A DNA stretch of 64,000 nucleotides from Bradyrhizobium sp. 138 (GCF_023074075.1 NZ_JADPKT010000087.1:62001-126000); one strand, 5' to 3'. Shown: positions 7,610 through 16,896, numbered from the stretch's first letter. Translations and numbers: made by a program. The notes: generated from the sequence alone by a model not told the origin.

Positions 7610-9778
7610 CTACTCCGCCGCCTCGCTATGCCCCAGCCGCGCGTTCAGCTTGCGGATCAGCTCCTCCGCCGCATCCGCGATCACGGTGCCCGGCGGGAAG
7701 ATCGCTTCCGCGCCGGCAGCATAGAGCGCGTCGTAATCCTGCGGCGGCACCACGCCGCCGACGATGATCATGATGTCGTCGCGGCCCTGCTTCTTCAGCG
7801 CGGCCTTCAGCTCCGGCACGGCGGTGAGGTGGGCCGCGGCGAGCGAGGAGACGCCGAGAATGTGGACGTCGTTCTCGACCGCCTGGCGGGCGGCCTCGTC
7901 GGCGGTCGCAAACAGCGGGCCGATGTCGACGTCGAAGCCGATATCGGCAAAGGCCGATGCAATCACCTTCTGGCCGCGGTCGTGCCCGTCTTGGCCGATT
8001 TTTGCGACCAGGATGCGCGGGCGACGGCCTTCGGCCTCTTCGAAGGCGTCGATCAGCGCCTGAACCTTCTCGACCTGATTGCCCATGCTGGACGCCTCCC
8101 GCTTGTAGACGCCGGTGATGGATTTGATCTCCGCACGGTGCCGGCCGAACACCTTCTCCATCGCGTCCGAGATTTCTCCGACGGTCGCCTTCGCCCGCGC
8201 CGCGTCGATGGCGAGCGCCAGCAGATTGCCGTTGCCTTCGCCGGCCGAGCGCGTCAGCGCGGCCAGCGCGGCGTCGACGTCCTTCTGGTTGCGCTCGGAT
8301 TTCAGCCGCGTCAGCTTGTCGACCTGCAAGCGGCGGACATTGGTGTTGTCGACCTTCAGGATCTCGATTTTGTCCTCGTCGGTCGGCTTGTACTTGTTGA
8401 CGCCGATCACCGCCTGCTTGCCGGCATCGATGCGGGCCTGCGTCTTGGCCGAGGCCTCCTCGATGCGCAGCTTCGGCAGGCCGGCCTCGATCGCCTTGGC
8501 CATGCCGCCGAGCTCCTCGACCTCCTGGATGTGGGCCCAGGCCTTCGCCGCGAGGTCGCGCGTCAGCCGCTCGACATAATACGAGCCGCCCCAGGGGTCG
8601 ATGATTCGGGTGGTGCCGCTCTCCTGCTGCAGGAAGAGCTGGGTGTTGCGGGCGATGCGCGCCGAGAAGTCGGTCGGCAACGCCAGCGCTTCGTCGAGCG
8701 CGTTGGTGTGCAGCGACTGGGTGTGGCCTTGCGTCGCCGCCATAGCCTCCACCGTCGTGCGCATCACATTGTTGAAGACATCCTGCGCGGTCAGCGACCA
8801 GCCCGAGGTTTGGCTATGCGTGCGCAGCGAGAGCGAGCGCGGGTCTTTCGGATTGAAGGGCTTGAGCAGCTTGGCCCAGAGCAGGCGGGCGGCGCGCAGC
8901 TTGGCGACTTCCATGAAGAAGTTCGTGCCGATCGCCCAGAAGAACGACAGGCGGGGCGCGAAGCGGTCGACGTCGAGGCCGGCGGCAAGGCCGGCGCGCA
9001 GATATTCGACGCCGTCGGCGAGCGTATAGGCGAGCTCGAGGTCCTGCGTCGCGCCGGCCTCCTGCATGTGATAGCCGGAGATCGAGATCGAATTGTACTT
9101 CGGCATCTTTTGCGAGGTGTAAGCGAAGATGTCCGAGATGATGCGCATCGACGGCGCGGGCGGATAGATATAGGTGTTGCGCACCATGAACTCTTTCAGA
9201 ATGTCGTTCTGAATCGTCCCTGAGAGCTTCTCCGGCGGCACGCCCTGTTCCTCGGCGGCGGCGACGTAGAGCGCGAGGATCGGCAGCACCGCGCCGTTCA
9301 TGGTCATGGACACGCTCATCTGGTCGAGCGGAATCCCCGCGAACAGCGTGCGCATGTCGTAGATGGAATCGATGGCAACGCCGGCCATGCCGACGTCGCC
9401 GCCGACGCGGGGATGATCAGAGTCATAGCCGCGATGGGTGGCGAGATCGAAGGCGACCGAGAGGCCCTTCTGCCCGGCCGCGAGGTTGCGGCGGTAGAAC
9501 GCGTTGGAATCTTCCGCCGTGGAGAAGCCGGCATATTGCCTGACGGTCCAGGGCTGGTTGACATACATGGTCGGGTAGGGGCCGCGCAGATAGGGCGCGA
9601 TGCCCGGGTAGGTCTCGAGGAAATCGAGCCCGGCCAGATCGGCCTCGCCATAAGCGGGCTTCACCAAAATGCCCTCGGGCGTCAGCCACGGCTCGGCGCT
9701 GCCTGATGGTGCGGCGGTGGTTGCCCTCTCGAAGGCGACATTGGCGAAATCAGGAATGCGGCTCATGGCTTCAACCAT
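7610..9778 (-). CDS. mutB: Methylmalonyl-CoA mutase, large (alpha, catalytic) subunit
   Basis: A 722-residue adenosylcobalamin enzyme that interconverts (R)-methylmalonyl-CoA and succinyl-CoA, the last step of propionate and odd-chain assimilation. The N-terminal TIM barrel carries the substrate-loop signature YPTMYVNQPWTVRQYAGFS. The C-terminal cobalamin domain has the DxHxxG motif in GQDGHDRGQK with the cobalt-ligand His at about residue 599. Two in-frame ATGs (9778 and 9766) are possible starts. It is the last gene of a unit mutA-GFA-mutB, starting four bases after the GFA stop. Its GTPase chaperone meaB is encoded nearby at 1851-2840. Confidence 0.96.
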   Translation of the reverse strand: MVEAMSRIPDFANVAFERATTAAPSGSAEPWLTPEGILVKPAYGEADLAGLDFLETYPGIAPYLRGPYPTMYVNQPWTVRQYAGFSTAEDSNAFYRRNLAAGQKGLSVAFDLATHRGYDSDHPRVGGDVGMAGVAIDSIYDMRTLFAGIPLDQMSVSMTMNGAVLPILALYVAAAEEQGVPPEKLSGTIQNDILKEFMVRNTYIYPPAPSMRIISDIFAYTSQKMPKYNSISISGYHMQEAGATQDLELAYTLADGVEYLRAGLAAGLDVDRFAPRLSFFWAIGTNFFMEVAKLRAARLLWAKLLKPFNPKDPRSLSLRTHSQTSGWSLTAQDVFNNVMRTTVEAMAATQGHTQSLHTNALDEALALPTDFSARIARNTQLFLQQESGTTRIIDPWGGSYYVERLTRDLAAKAWAHIQEVEELGGMAKAIEAGLPKLRIEEASAKTQARIDAGKQAVIGVNKYKPTDEDKIEILKVDNTNVRRLQVDKLTRLKSERNQKDVDAALAALTRSAGEGNGNLLALAIDAARAKATVGEISDAMEKVFGRHRAEIKSITGVYKREASSMGNQVEKVQALIDAFEEAEGRRPRILVAKIGQDGHDRGQKVIASAFADIGFDVDIGPLFATADEAARQAVENDVHILGVSSLAAAHLTAVPELKAALKKQGRDDIMIIVGGVVPPQDYDALYAAGAEAIFPPGTVIADAAEELIRKLNARLGHSEAAE

Positions 9779-9781
9779 ATC

Positions 9782-10246
9782 CTAATCATGGTCCGGATGC
9801 TGATGGCTGACGATGGTCGCCATCTTCTCCGGCCCGTAATTCTGCTGCGTGGTCTGGCTCGGCAGGTTGGCGATTCCGACCACCCAGCCGAGGCGGGATT
9901 CGGTGCCGAACTGCCGCGTCGGCACGATCTGGTCGGGACGGTCGAACGCGCCGGTCATGATCTCGATCCGGTCGCCGTCGATGCGGCCAAAGCTCAGCGG
10001 CGTGCCGCAGGCGGCGCAAAAGCCGCGCTCGGCGATGGTGGAGGAACGGAAGAACGACGGCTGTCCCTTGGTCCAGGCAAAATCGGTCTTGTTGATGTCG
10101 GCAAAGGAGGCGAAGGGCGCGCCTGCCGCCTTCTGGCACATGCGGCAGTGGCAGATCGAGATACGGGTGGGCGCAGTCATCACGCCAAAGCGCACTGCGC
10201 CGCATTGGCAGCCGCCGGTGAGAATGGGTTTAGAGGTGTCGGTCAT
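9782..10246 (-). CDS. GFA family (glutathione-dependent formaldehyde-activating-like) zinc protein
   Basis: A 154-residue protein with the GFA/CENP-V zinc-binding cysteines: GGCQCGAVRF near the N terminus, ICHCRMCQKAAG, then FCAACGTPLSF. The family includes one formaldehyde-glutathione enzyme but most members have no assigned reaction. ATG at 10246 overlaps the mutA stop by four bases (ATGA), and the gene ends four bases before mutB, so it is translated between the two mutase subunits. A role in the mutase pathway is possible but unproven; it may just be a passenger. A second GFA gene is at 50535-50942. Confidence 0.88.
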   Translation of the reverse strand: MTDTSKPILTGGCQCGAVRFGVMTAPTRISICHCRMCQKAAGAPFASFADINKTDFAWTKGQPSFFRSSTIAERGFCAACGTPLSFGRIDGDRIEIMTGAFDRPDQIVPTRQFGTESRLGWVVGIANLPSQTTQQNYGPEKMATIVSHQHPDHD

Positions 10247-12114
10247 GCCTGCTCCATCCGTCGATAGGCGTCTTGCAGTGTCGCAAGCGCATCGCCGCCG
10301 GCGAAGACGAAACCGGTGACTCCGGCTGCGCGCAGCGCCGCCTCGGCATCGGTCGGGCGGCCTGCCAGATAGATATGTCTGCTGCCTGCCGTTTGCAGGG
10401 CCCGGGCGGTAGGTTCCGCCTGATCGGCATAGACCTTGTCGCTGGAACAGAGGCACGCGAGCTCGGCGCCGGAGGCCTTGAAGGCGTCGACCAGCTTGGC
10501 CGGATCAGCAAAGCCCTCGCTGCCCGTGGCCTCGATGCCGCCGGCCTCGAAGAAGCTTTTGGCAAAGGTCGCACGCGCCGTGAAATCGGCGGGCGTGCCG
10601 AGATTGGCCAAAAACACTTTTGGCCGCGCACCGCGCGACTTGACCGCCGCATCGGACTTGTCGCGCAGCGCCTCGAACGGTTGCGCAAGCCGGATCGGCG
10701 GCAGCGCATCGAACTTGTATTTCTGCTCGCCATACGGTGCCAGCGCGACCGGCGTCGCCTTGAGAACCTTCGTTTCGCTCTCATGCAGGTTCGGAAACTC
10801 GCTGGCGCCGGTCAGCACGTCGCGGCGTTTTGCAATGTTGGCGTCACGCGCTTTTCGCGCGGCCGCGACCTTGCTCTGAAACAGGCCTTGCTGAAGCGCG
10901 GCGAAGGCGCCGCCGGCCTTTTCGCTCTCCTGGAACAGAGCCCAGGCGGCCTCGCAAAGCTGCGCGGTCAGCGTCTCGATGCCGCCGCTGCCTGCCGCGG
11001 GATCGCTGACCTTGGCGAGATTGCTCTCTTCCAACAGCAGGAGCTGCGTGTTGCGCGCCACGCGCCGCGCGAACGGATCGGGCAGCCCGAGCGCCAGCGT
11101 GTGCGGCAGCACGGTGATCGCGTTGGCGCCGGCGAGCCCGGCGGCAAACGTCGCGATGGTCGCCCGCAGCATGTTCACGTAAGGGTCGCGCTGCGTCAGC
11201 ATGCGCCAGGCGGTGTCGGCGGCGATGAACAGCGGTTTTGGCGTCAGCCCGCAGGCCGTCTCGATGCGTGCCCACAACAGCCGCAGCGCGCGGAATTTCG
11301 CCATGGTCAGGAACTGGTCGGCATCCGCGGCGAGCCGCGCATAGACCATGCCTTGCGCCTGGTCGAGCGGAACGCCGGCGCCTTCGATCGCGCGCAAATA
11401 AGCGACGCCACAGGCGAGCACGAAGGCAAGCTCCTGCACCTCCGAGCCGCCGGCATCGTGGATCACGCGTCCGTCGGCAGAGGCGAACGGTCCCCTGAAG
11501 CCAAGCCCTGCGAGGCCCTTGATGGCGCCGGCGAGGGCCGGAATAATTTCCTCCCAAGTATAGGGGCTATGACCCCACACCGCGCCGGCCGCGAGCGGAT
11601 CGAGCCCGAAGCGGATGTCGCAGGCGGCGGGGTCGAGACCTTGGCTCTTCACATATTCCGCGACATGGATCGCGGCCATCCGCGACTGCGGCCCGATCTG
11701 GAGTTCGAGGCCAATGCTGGCATCGAGATGAATGTCCTTCAAGACTCTTGCGACTGCATCGGCCGAAGGTTCCAGGCCGAAACCATGGGCGCCGCTGCCG
11801 CCGGCGAACACCAGCGCGAGCCCGGTCGCGCCGTTCTCGAGGTCGGTCAGCGCTTGCGCATTCGCGAGCGCCGCATCGGGATGGTCGATCCGCTGGATGA
11901 TCTGCCAGGGCGCGGCCGCCGGCCGTCCCGCCACGGGCGCAACGCCTTTGGCGCGCGGATAGAGCGGTTCGATCTTCAGGCCGTCATAGGTCTTGCCGAC
12001 CAGCTTTTCGAACGGCGCGCCCTTCAGCACGCCGTCGACCAGCTTGCGCCAGTCTTCGACGGTCGCTTGGGGAAAATCCGCCGCCAGTGGCAGGTCGTCA
12101 GTCACGGAGGTCAT
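10243..12114 (-). CDS. mutA: Methylmalonyl-CoA mutase, small (beta) subunit
   Basis: About 623 residues, homologous to the large subunit but non-catalytic in heterodimeric mutases. The barrel region is recognisable (VEDWRKLVDGVLKGAPFEKL, YVNMLRATIATFAAGLAGAN, VARNTQLLLLEESNL). The C-terminal cobalamin-like domain lacks the DxHxxG histidine: the equivalent region reads ANLGTPADFTARATF. That loss is normal for the structural subunit. ATG at 12114 was chosen over a TTG extension to 12180 because MTSVTDDLPLAADFPQ is the typical family N terminus. It leads the operon mutA-GFA-mutB. Confidence 0.93.
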   Translation of the reverse strand: MTSVTDDLPLAADFPQATVEDWRKLVDGVLKGAPFEKLVGKTYDGLKIEPLYPRAKGVAPVAGRPAAAPWQIIQRIDHPDAALANAQALTDLENGATGLALVFAGGSGAHGFGLEPSADAVARVLKDIHLDASIGLELQIGPQSRMAAIHVAEYVKSQGLDPAACDIRFGLDPLAAGAVWGHSPYTWEEIIPALAGAIKGLAGLGFRGPFASADGRVIHDAGGSEVQELAFVLACGVAYLRAIEGAGVPLDQAQGMVYARLAADADQFLTMAKFRALRLLWARIETACGLTPKPLFIAADTAWRMLTQRDPYVNMLRATIATFAAGLAGANAITVLPHTLALGLPDPFARRVARNTQLLLLEESNLAKVSDPAAGSGGIETLTAQLCEAAWALFQESEKAGGAFAALQQGLFQSKVAAARKARDANIAKRRDVLTGASEFPNLHESETKVLKATPVALAPYGEQKYKFDALPPIRLAQPFEALRDKSDAAVKSRGARPKVFLANLGTPADFTARATFAKSFFEAGGIEATGSEGFADPAKLVDAFKASGAELACLCSSDKVYADQAEPTARALQTAGSRHIYLAGRPTDAEAALRAAGVTGFVFAGGDALATLQDAYRRMEQA

Positions 12115-12194
12115 GCGGCGAGGGGCTCCCGAAATCGTGTTATTCGCAGGCGAAATTGCCACGGCGGACCGTCCCTGCAAACGGTTGTTTTTGG

Positions 12195-12686
12195 TTAGCC
12201 GGTATCCGGAAGCCGCTCAATGCCTTGCGTCGAGACGCTGGCAAGCCCGTCACGCACACGAATGCCTGAGATGACGCGGTCGGGCGCGATCTCAGCCAGC
12301 GGCACCAGCACGAAGGCGCGCTCGAACAGGCGCGGATGCGGCAGGGTCAGATCGGGCTTCTGCAAGGAGACATCGTCATAGGCGATCATGTCGAGATCGA
12401 GCGTGCGCGGTCCCCAGCGCCGTTCCTTGTCACGCGTACGGCCGAATTTCTGCTCGACTTTCTGCAGCACGAACAAGAGCGCGTGCGGATCGAGGCCGGT
12501 CTCGATCTCGATGCAGGCATTGATGAAGGGATTTTGGTTCTCGTCGCCCCAGGGTGGGGTCGTGTAATCCGACGAGCGCGCGATCAATGTGGCTTGCGCC
12601 ATGCCGCAGATATGGGCGATCGCCTTGGCGAACGTCGCGCGGACATCGCCGACATTGCCGCCGAGCGCGATCAGCACGCTCGCCAT
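12195..12686 (-). CDS. folK: 2-amino-4-hydroxy-6-hydroxymethyldihydropteridine diphosphokinase
   Basis: A 163-residue HPPK, which transfers pyrophosphate from ATP to 6-hydroxymethyl-7,8-dihydropterin in folate synthesis. Visible family features are the opening ALGGNVGDVRATF, the substrate loop SDYTTPPWGDENQNPFINAC, and the signature RWGPRTLDLDMIAYDD with metal-binding aspartates, then LPHPRLFERAFVLVPLAEI. It begins two bases after the folB stop, so it is the third gene of the folP-folB-folK operon. Length is normal and no residues appear missing. Confidence 0.95.
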   Translation of the reverse strand: MASVLIALGGNVGDVRATFAKAIAHICGMAQATLIARSSDYTTPPWGDENQNPFINACIEIETGLDPHALLFVLQKVEQKFGRTRDKERRWGPRTLDLDMIAYDDVSLQKPDLTLPHPRLFERAFVLVPLAEIAPDRVISGIRVRDGLASVSTQGIERLPDTG

Positions 12687-12687
12687 G

Positions 12688-13056
12688 TCAGGGATTCCGC
12701 GAGCGCGTCAGCATGATGCCGACATCATCGAAGATCGCGGCGATCGGCGCATGCGGCTTGTGCACCGTGATCTTCACGGCGCGGACGCGCGGGAAGGTCG
12801 ACAGGATGGCGTCGGCCACAGCGCCGGCGGCGCGCTCGAGCAGCTTGTAATTGGTGTTCTTGAACGCCGCCGTCGTGGTCGCGACGACGTCGGCATAGGA
12901 CACCGTATCGGCGAGCCGGTCGCTGCGCGAGGGCTCCGACAGGTCGGTATAGAGTTCGAGATCGATGACGAAGCGCTGGCCGACCTCGGTCTCGTGGTCC
13001 ATCACGCCGTGGCGGGCGTGGATCGACAGGCCGGTGACGAAGATCGTATCGGTCAT
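12688..13056 (-). CDS. folB: Dihydroneopterin aldolase
   Basis: A 122-residue enzyme that converts 7,8-dihydroneopterin to 6-hydroxymethyldihydropterin and glycolaldehyde. It begins IFVTGLSIHARHGVMDHETE with the conserved HGV(x)2-E/H segment, continues with DTVSYADVVATT, and has the C-terminal strand VRAVKITVHKPHAPI; the Lys of this segment is catalytic in the family. Its ATG overlaps the folP stop by four bases (ATGA), so it is coupled to folP, and folK follows after one base. Confidence 0.95.
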   Translation of the reverse strand: MTDTIFVTGLSIHARHGVMDHETEVGQRFVIDLELYTDLSEPSRSDRLADTVSYADVVATTTAAFKNTNYKLLERAAGAVADAILSTFPRVRAVKITVHKPHAPIAAIFDDVGIMLTRSRNP

Positions 13057-13913
13057 TGCTTGCCCTCGATTGCGTTCGCGACCCGCAAGGCCTGCAAGGT
13101 CTCGGCGACGTCATGGGTCCGAATGATTTTTGCGCCGCGCTGCACGGCGATCAGATGCGCGGCGATCGAGCCGGCGAGCCGCCCTGATGGCTCCGACGGC
13201 GACACCGAGGCGATGAAGCGTTTTCGCGAGGCACCAACGAGGATCGGCAGGCCGAACATCTCGAATTCGCGCAAGCGCGCCAGCGCGGTCATGCTCTGCT
13301 CGGCGGTCTTGCCGAAGCCAATGCCGGGATCGAGCACGATCTTGTCGCGCGCGATGCCGGCTTTTGTGGCGATATCCAGCGAACGCAGGAAGAACGTCTT
13401 CATGTCCGTGATGATGTCGATGGCGGGATCGGCATCGTCGCGGTTGTGCATGACGATGACGGGGACGCCTCTTGCGGCCACTAGCGGCGCCATCCCGGCG
13501 TCGCGTTGCAGGCCCCAGACGTCGTTGGCGATCGCCGCGCCCTGATCGAGCGCGAAGGCCGCCACTTCGGCCTTCATGCTGTCGATCGAGACTGGCACGC
13601 CGAGTGCAACCACGCCCGCCAGCACCGGCTTCAACCGGGCGAGCTCGTCCTCCGCCGTGACTGCCTTTGCGCCCTTGTAGGGACGGGTGGACTCGGCGCC
13701 GATATCGATGATGTCGACGCCATCCGCGATCATCGCCCGCGCCCGCGCGAGCGCCTGCTCGGGCGCGATGAACTTGCCGCCATCGGAGAAGGAGTCCGGG
13801 GTGATGTTGAGCACGCCCATCACCGCCGGGACAGGCCGTTCCAGCAGGATCCGCAGCGCATCTGGCCCGGCCGAGCCGGCCGGCGGGACGGATGGGGAGG
13901 GCGAGGCATTCAT
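13053..13913 (-). CDS. folP: Dihydropteroate synthase
   Basis: A 286-residue TIM-barrel enzyme that condenses dihydropterin pyrophosphate with p-aminobenzoate, the sulfonamide target. Signatures: MGVLNITPDSFSDGGKF (pterin and PABA loop 1), DIGAESTRPYKGAK (loop 2), LDPGIGFGKTAEQS and GASRKRFIASV. ATG at 13913 is chosen; a TTG-started extension to 13949 adds only an unconserved stretch. It heads folP-folB-folK. Upstream lies a palindromic repeat (13966-14018). Confidence 0.95.
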   Translation of the reverse strand: MNASPSPSVPPAGSAGPDALRILLERPVPAVMGVLNITPDSFSDGGKFIAPEQALARARAMIADGVDIIDIGAESTRPYKGAKAVTAEDELARLKPVLAGVVALGVPVSIDSMKAEVAAFALDQGAAIANDVWGLQRDAGMAPLVAARGVPVIVMHNRDDADPAIDIITDMKTFFLRSLDIATKAGIARDKIVLDPGIGFGKTAEQSMTALARLREFEMFGLPILVGASRKRFIASVSPSEPSGRLAGSIAAHLIAVQRGAKIIRTHDVAETLQALRVANAIEGKQ

Positions 13914-13965
13914 GGCGCCCGCTTTGCGCGGTCGGGAAGGGGGAGTCAAGCGGGGAGGGAGCCTT

Positions 13966-14018
13966 CGTGCCCCGGACGCAGCGCAGCGCTAAGGGGCGTT
14001 GCAGCGCGTCCGGCACAT
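13966..14018. repeat. Palindromic intergenic repeat upstream of folP
   Basis: TCGTGCCCCGGACGC on the left is matched in inverted orientation by GCGTCCGGCACATGA on the right, with GCAGCGC blocks inside and a loop around CTAAGGGGCGTT. It lies between the DUF4332 gene and folP, both on the minus strand, so it could act as a weak terminator or RNA-processing site. This is a second repeat class, distinct from the mosaic element at 1078. Confidence 0.7.
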
Positions 14019-14034
14019 GACGCCGAACGCGGAG

Positions 14035-14442
14035 CTAATACGTAATCTTCGGCTGCAGCTTCTTCGCCTTGGCGATGATGTCGCCGACCGACTTCTCGGA
14101 AGGCAGGATGCGGAGCAGCTTCTTCTTCTCGTTGGCGTCGCGCATGCTCTGGGTGAGTCTTGCCGGATTCCGATAGGCGAGCTCGCGCACGGTGGTGACG
14201 CCGGCGGCGCGGACCAGACCGACCTTGGCGCGGCCCATGCCGGGGATACGCATGTAGTCGGAGACGTTGGCCCATTCCAGCAGCAGCTGCTCACTGATGC
14301 CGGTCTTGGCGGAAAGCGCCTTGCGGCCCTTCACCGTGCCGGCCGCCTCGAGCAGCGCATCGGTGGTGCGGATGCCCTGCGCCTTCAACTTGTTGGCGGC
14401 AAAGACCGACAGGCCCTCAATCTCGGAGATCGGATATGTCAT
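14035..14442 (-). CDS. DUF4332 domain protein with helix-hairpin-helix repeats
   Basis: A 135-residue small protein. EIEGLSVFAANKLKAQGI and YMRIPGMGRAKVGLVRAAG are two helix-hairpin-helix-like units with the hydrophobic-G-hydrophobic pattern used for non-specific DNA or nucleotide contacts. The C terminus is lysine rich (EKKKLLRILPSEKSVGD). This matches DUF4332, whose function is not established. It shares the strand with its upstream neighbour at 14469 (26 bases apart), suggesting co-transcription. Confidence 0.8.
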   Translation of the reverse strand: MTYPISEIEGLSVFAANKLKAQGIRTTDALLEAAGTVKGRKALSAKTGISEQLLLEWANVSDYMRIPGMGRAKVGLVRAAGVTTVRELAYRNPARLTQSMRDANEKKKLLRILPSEKSVGDIIAKAKKLQPKITY

Positions 14443-14468
14443 GATACTCGATATGAAATGCCAAAGCT

Positions 14469-14834
14469 TCAGGCGAACTGGCTGAGGCCCGGCGTCCCCG
14501 CAACGATCTTGCCCATCTGATCTGCTCCGATTTTGTCTCGGCCGAAGCGGAAAAGTTCACGGGCGACGTCCTGAATCTCGGACATGCCAAGTCCGAGGCC
14601 CATCAGGCGCGTGCCGACGGCCATCAAGCCGCCGCCCATCAGCCGCGACAGTCCGCCGCCGCTCCTGGATGCCTCGATCGCGGCTTCCGCTCCGGGTATA
14701 TGATCGATCAGGGCCTGCACGCTGTCGGGAGGACCCTCACTGCGGAGGAAGCCCAGGATGATGCCGACGGTCTTTTCAGCGACAGCACCATCTATGCTGG
14801 CGTTTGTCGCCAGCCGCCCGATCAGCTCGTCCAT
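14469..14834 (-). CDS. Conserved small hypothetical protein (DUF2267/DUF2780-like)
   Basis: A 121-residue protein that I cannot assign firmly. It is a predicted helical bundle with a glycine- and methionine-rich centre (GGGLSRLMGGGLMAVGTRLM). The N-terminal part (LIGRLATNASIDGAVAEKTV, then VGIILGFLRSEG) resembles helical units of the DUF2267 and DUF2780 type. There is no signal peptide. The ATG at 14834 is followed by a normal coding pattern, and the gene precedes the DUF4332 gene by 26 bases on the same strand. Confidence 0.65.
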   Translation of the reverse strand: MDELIGRLATNASIDGAVAEKTVGIILGFLRSEGPPDSVQALIDHIPGAEAAIEASRSGGGLSRLMGGGLMAVGTRLMGLGLGMSEIQDVARELFRFGRDKIGADQMGKIVAGTPGLSQFA

Positions 14835-15180
14835 AAGGCCCGCCCCTCAGCCGGTTTGCTTGCCGGAATATTGCTTTCGAAAATGATCTTGAGCCGGTGT
14901 GATGTGAAATACAAGCGATGAACGCAGCCGTCGTCGCGATTCATCTTCGAACGCGCGAAGAGTGTTGCAGCGATGCAAGAGCCGAGATGGAATCGACGAA
15001 AAATTGCCGCGTTGCGAACGCCTCGTTCCTACTTTCGGCTGAGGTCGTCCACCTATCCGACAATGTCGCATCTCCGGCGCGTAGAATGGTTTCAATCGAC
15101 GCGCGACTTGCGTTAAACTCAAGGAACTGTCGCCTTTGAGTTTCAATACGCGAAACCCGGCAGAAAGATCAGAGAGAATA
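14835..15180. other. Intergenic region between divergent genes; contains one inverted repeat
   Basis: About 345 bases without a convincing gene. The only structure I see is an inverted repeat at 15115-15143, AAACTCAAGG then an 8-base loop then CCTTTGAGTTT, with one bulged T. It lies about 40 bases before the HerA-like gene, so it could be a leader hairpin or an operator. The short reading frames here are unsupported. Confidence 0.6.
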
Positions 15181-16803
15181 ATGACCGCACAGAACAGCAA
15201 GCTCGGCGATACCGACGACAAGATATTCGTCGGCAAGGGAGACGAGCAGGCATGGCTGACGCTGGCGCTCGCCAATCGCCATGGTCTCGTCACCGGCGCA
15301 ACCGGAACCGGCAAGACGGTGACGCTGCAAGTCATGGCGGAAGGATTTGCCCGTGCCGGCGTTCCGGTCTTCGCGGCTGACGTCAAGGGCGACCTCTCCG
15401 GCGTCTCTCAGATCGGGGAAGCCAAGGACTTCATCCTCAAGCGCGCCACTGAAATGGGGCTGAATTTCCAGCCCGACCAGTTTTCGACGGTGTTCTGGGA
15501 TGTATTCGGCGAGCAGGGCCACCCGGTGCGCGCCACCGTCACGGAAATGGGGCCGCTTCTGCTCGCGCGCATGCTCGACCTGAACGATGTGCAGGAAGGC
15601 GTGCTGAACGTCGCCTTCCGCGTCGCCGATGACGCCGGCCTCACCCTCATCGACATGAAGGATCTGCGTGCGCTGCTCGACGCCATCGTGCCGGACGCCG
15701 GCAAGAAGGGCGCGGATGTCGAAGAGAGCCCGCTGGCCGACGTCAAGAAGGCCGCGCAGGGGTTTGGCAACGTCACCAAAGCCACCGTCGGCACCATCCA
15801 GCGCCAGCTCCTGGTGCTGGAGAACCAGGGCGGCACCAAATTCTTCGGCGAGCCGGCGCTGACGCTGAAGGACTTCATGAAGACCGACCGCGACGGCCGC
15901 GGCATGGTCAACATCCTGGTCGCCGACAAGCTGCTCCAGAACCCCAGGCTTTACGCGACATTCCTGCTGTGGATGTTGTCGGAGCTGTTCGAGGAGCTGC
16001 CCGAGGCCGGCGATCTGCCGAAGCCGAAGCTCGTGTTCTTCTTCGACGAGGCGCATCTGTTGTTCAACGACGCGCCCAAGGCGCTGTTGGACAAGATCGA
16101 GCAAGTGGTCCGTCTGATCCGCTCCAAGGGGGTCGGCGTCTACTTCGTGACGCAAAACCCGGTCGATGTGCCCGACCGCGTGCTCGGACAGCTCGGTAAC
16201 CGGGTGCAGCACGCGCTGCGCGCCTTCACCCCGCGCGACCAGAAGGCGGTCGCCGCCGCGGCCCAGACTTTCCGGCCCAACCCGAAGCTCGACACCGCCA
16301 AGGTGATCATGGAGCTCGGCAAGGGCGAGGCGCTGGTATCCTTCCTCGAGGGCAACGGCACGCCGGCGATGGTGGAGCGGGTGATGATCCGGCCGCCATC
16401 GGCCCGCATCGGACCGATCACGCCGGATGAGCGCAAGGCGATCATGGCGGCAAGCCCGGTGAAGGGCAAATACGACACCGCCGTCGATGCCGAATCCGCC
16501 TACGAGATGATCCAGAAGCGCATTGCCGGCACGGCGGCGACAGCCGAAGGCTCCGCGGGCGGAAGCGGCGGCGGCATTTTCGGCCAGATCGGCTCGATCG
16601 TCGGCACTGTATTCGGCACCAACGTCAAGCGTGGCCGTCTGTCGACGGGCCAGGTCATAGCGCGCGACGTGACGCGATCGGTCACCAACCAGGTGATCGG
16701 CGGGATGGCTGCCAATATCGGCAAATCGCTCGGCGGCCAGCTCGGCGGCTCGATCGGCCGCACGCTGATCCGCGGCGCGCTCGGCGGATTGCTGCGGCGG
16801 TAG
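15181..16803 (+). CDS. HerA-like ATPase (DUF853 family, helicase HerA-like C-terminal domain)
   Basis: A 540-residue P-loop ATPase of the FtsK/HerA superfamily. The Walker A motif GATGTGKT lies near residue 40 and the Walker B region KLVFFFDEAHLLF near residue 285; VYFVTQNPVDVPDRVL is the typical sensor region. The C terminus (from about residue 445) is glycine rich (GSAGGSGGGIFGQIGSIVG) and may tether or oligomerise the ring. The DUF853 family is widespread but functionally uncharacterised; DNA translocation is expected from the superfamily. ATG at 15181 is preferred to an upstream extension to 15136. There is no adjacent NurA nuclease, so the classical HerA-NurA pair is not present. Confidence 0.88.
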   Translation: MTAQNSKLGDTDDKIFVGKGDEQAWLTLALANRHGLVTGATGTGKTVTLQVMAEGFARAGVPVFAADVKGDLSGVSQIGEAKDFILKRATEMGLNFQPDQFSTVFWDVFGEQGHPVRATVTEMGPLLLARMLDLNDVQEGVLNVAFRVADDAGLTLIDMKDLRALLDAIVPDAGKKGADVEESPLADVKKAAQGFGNVTKATVGTIQRQLLVLENQGGTKFFGEPALTLKDFMKTDRDGRGMVNILVADKLLQNPRLYATFLLWMLSELFEELPEAGDLPKPKLVFFFDEAHLLFNDAPKALLDKIEQVVRLIRSKGVGVYFVTQNPVDVPDRVLGQLGNRVQHALRAFTPRDQKAVAAAAQTFRPNPKLDTAKVIMELGKGEALVSFLEGNGTPAMVERVMIRPPSARIGPITPDERKAIMAASPVKGKYDTAVDAESAYEMIQKRIAGTAATAEGSAGGSGGGIFGQIGSIVGTVFGTNVKRGRLSTGQVIARDVTRSVTNQVIGGMAANIGKSLGGQLGGSIGRTLIRGALGGLLRR

Positions 16804-16896
16804 CTGGAGGTCACCACCTCTACAATTTCAGGTGAGGGGCTCTCCAAGCCTGCGCCGGTCTGCTACGTCCTGTTCGCCGCCGCACAGGACCACTCC

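Noticed and set aside
10273..12198. A 641-codon plus-strand open frame opposite mutA
   Set aside because: Shadow of the mutase small subunit; no family features and no ribosome-binding site.
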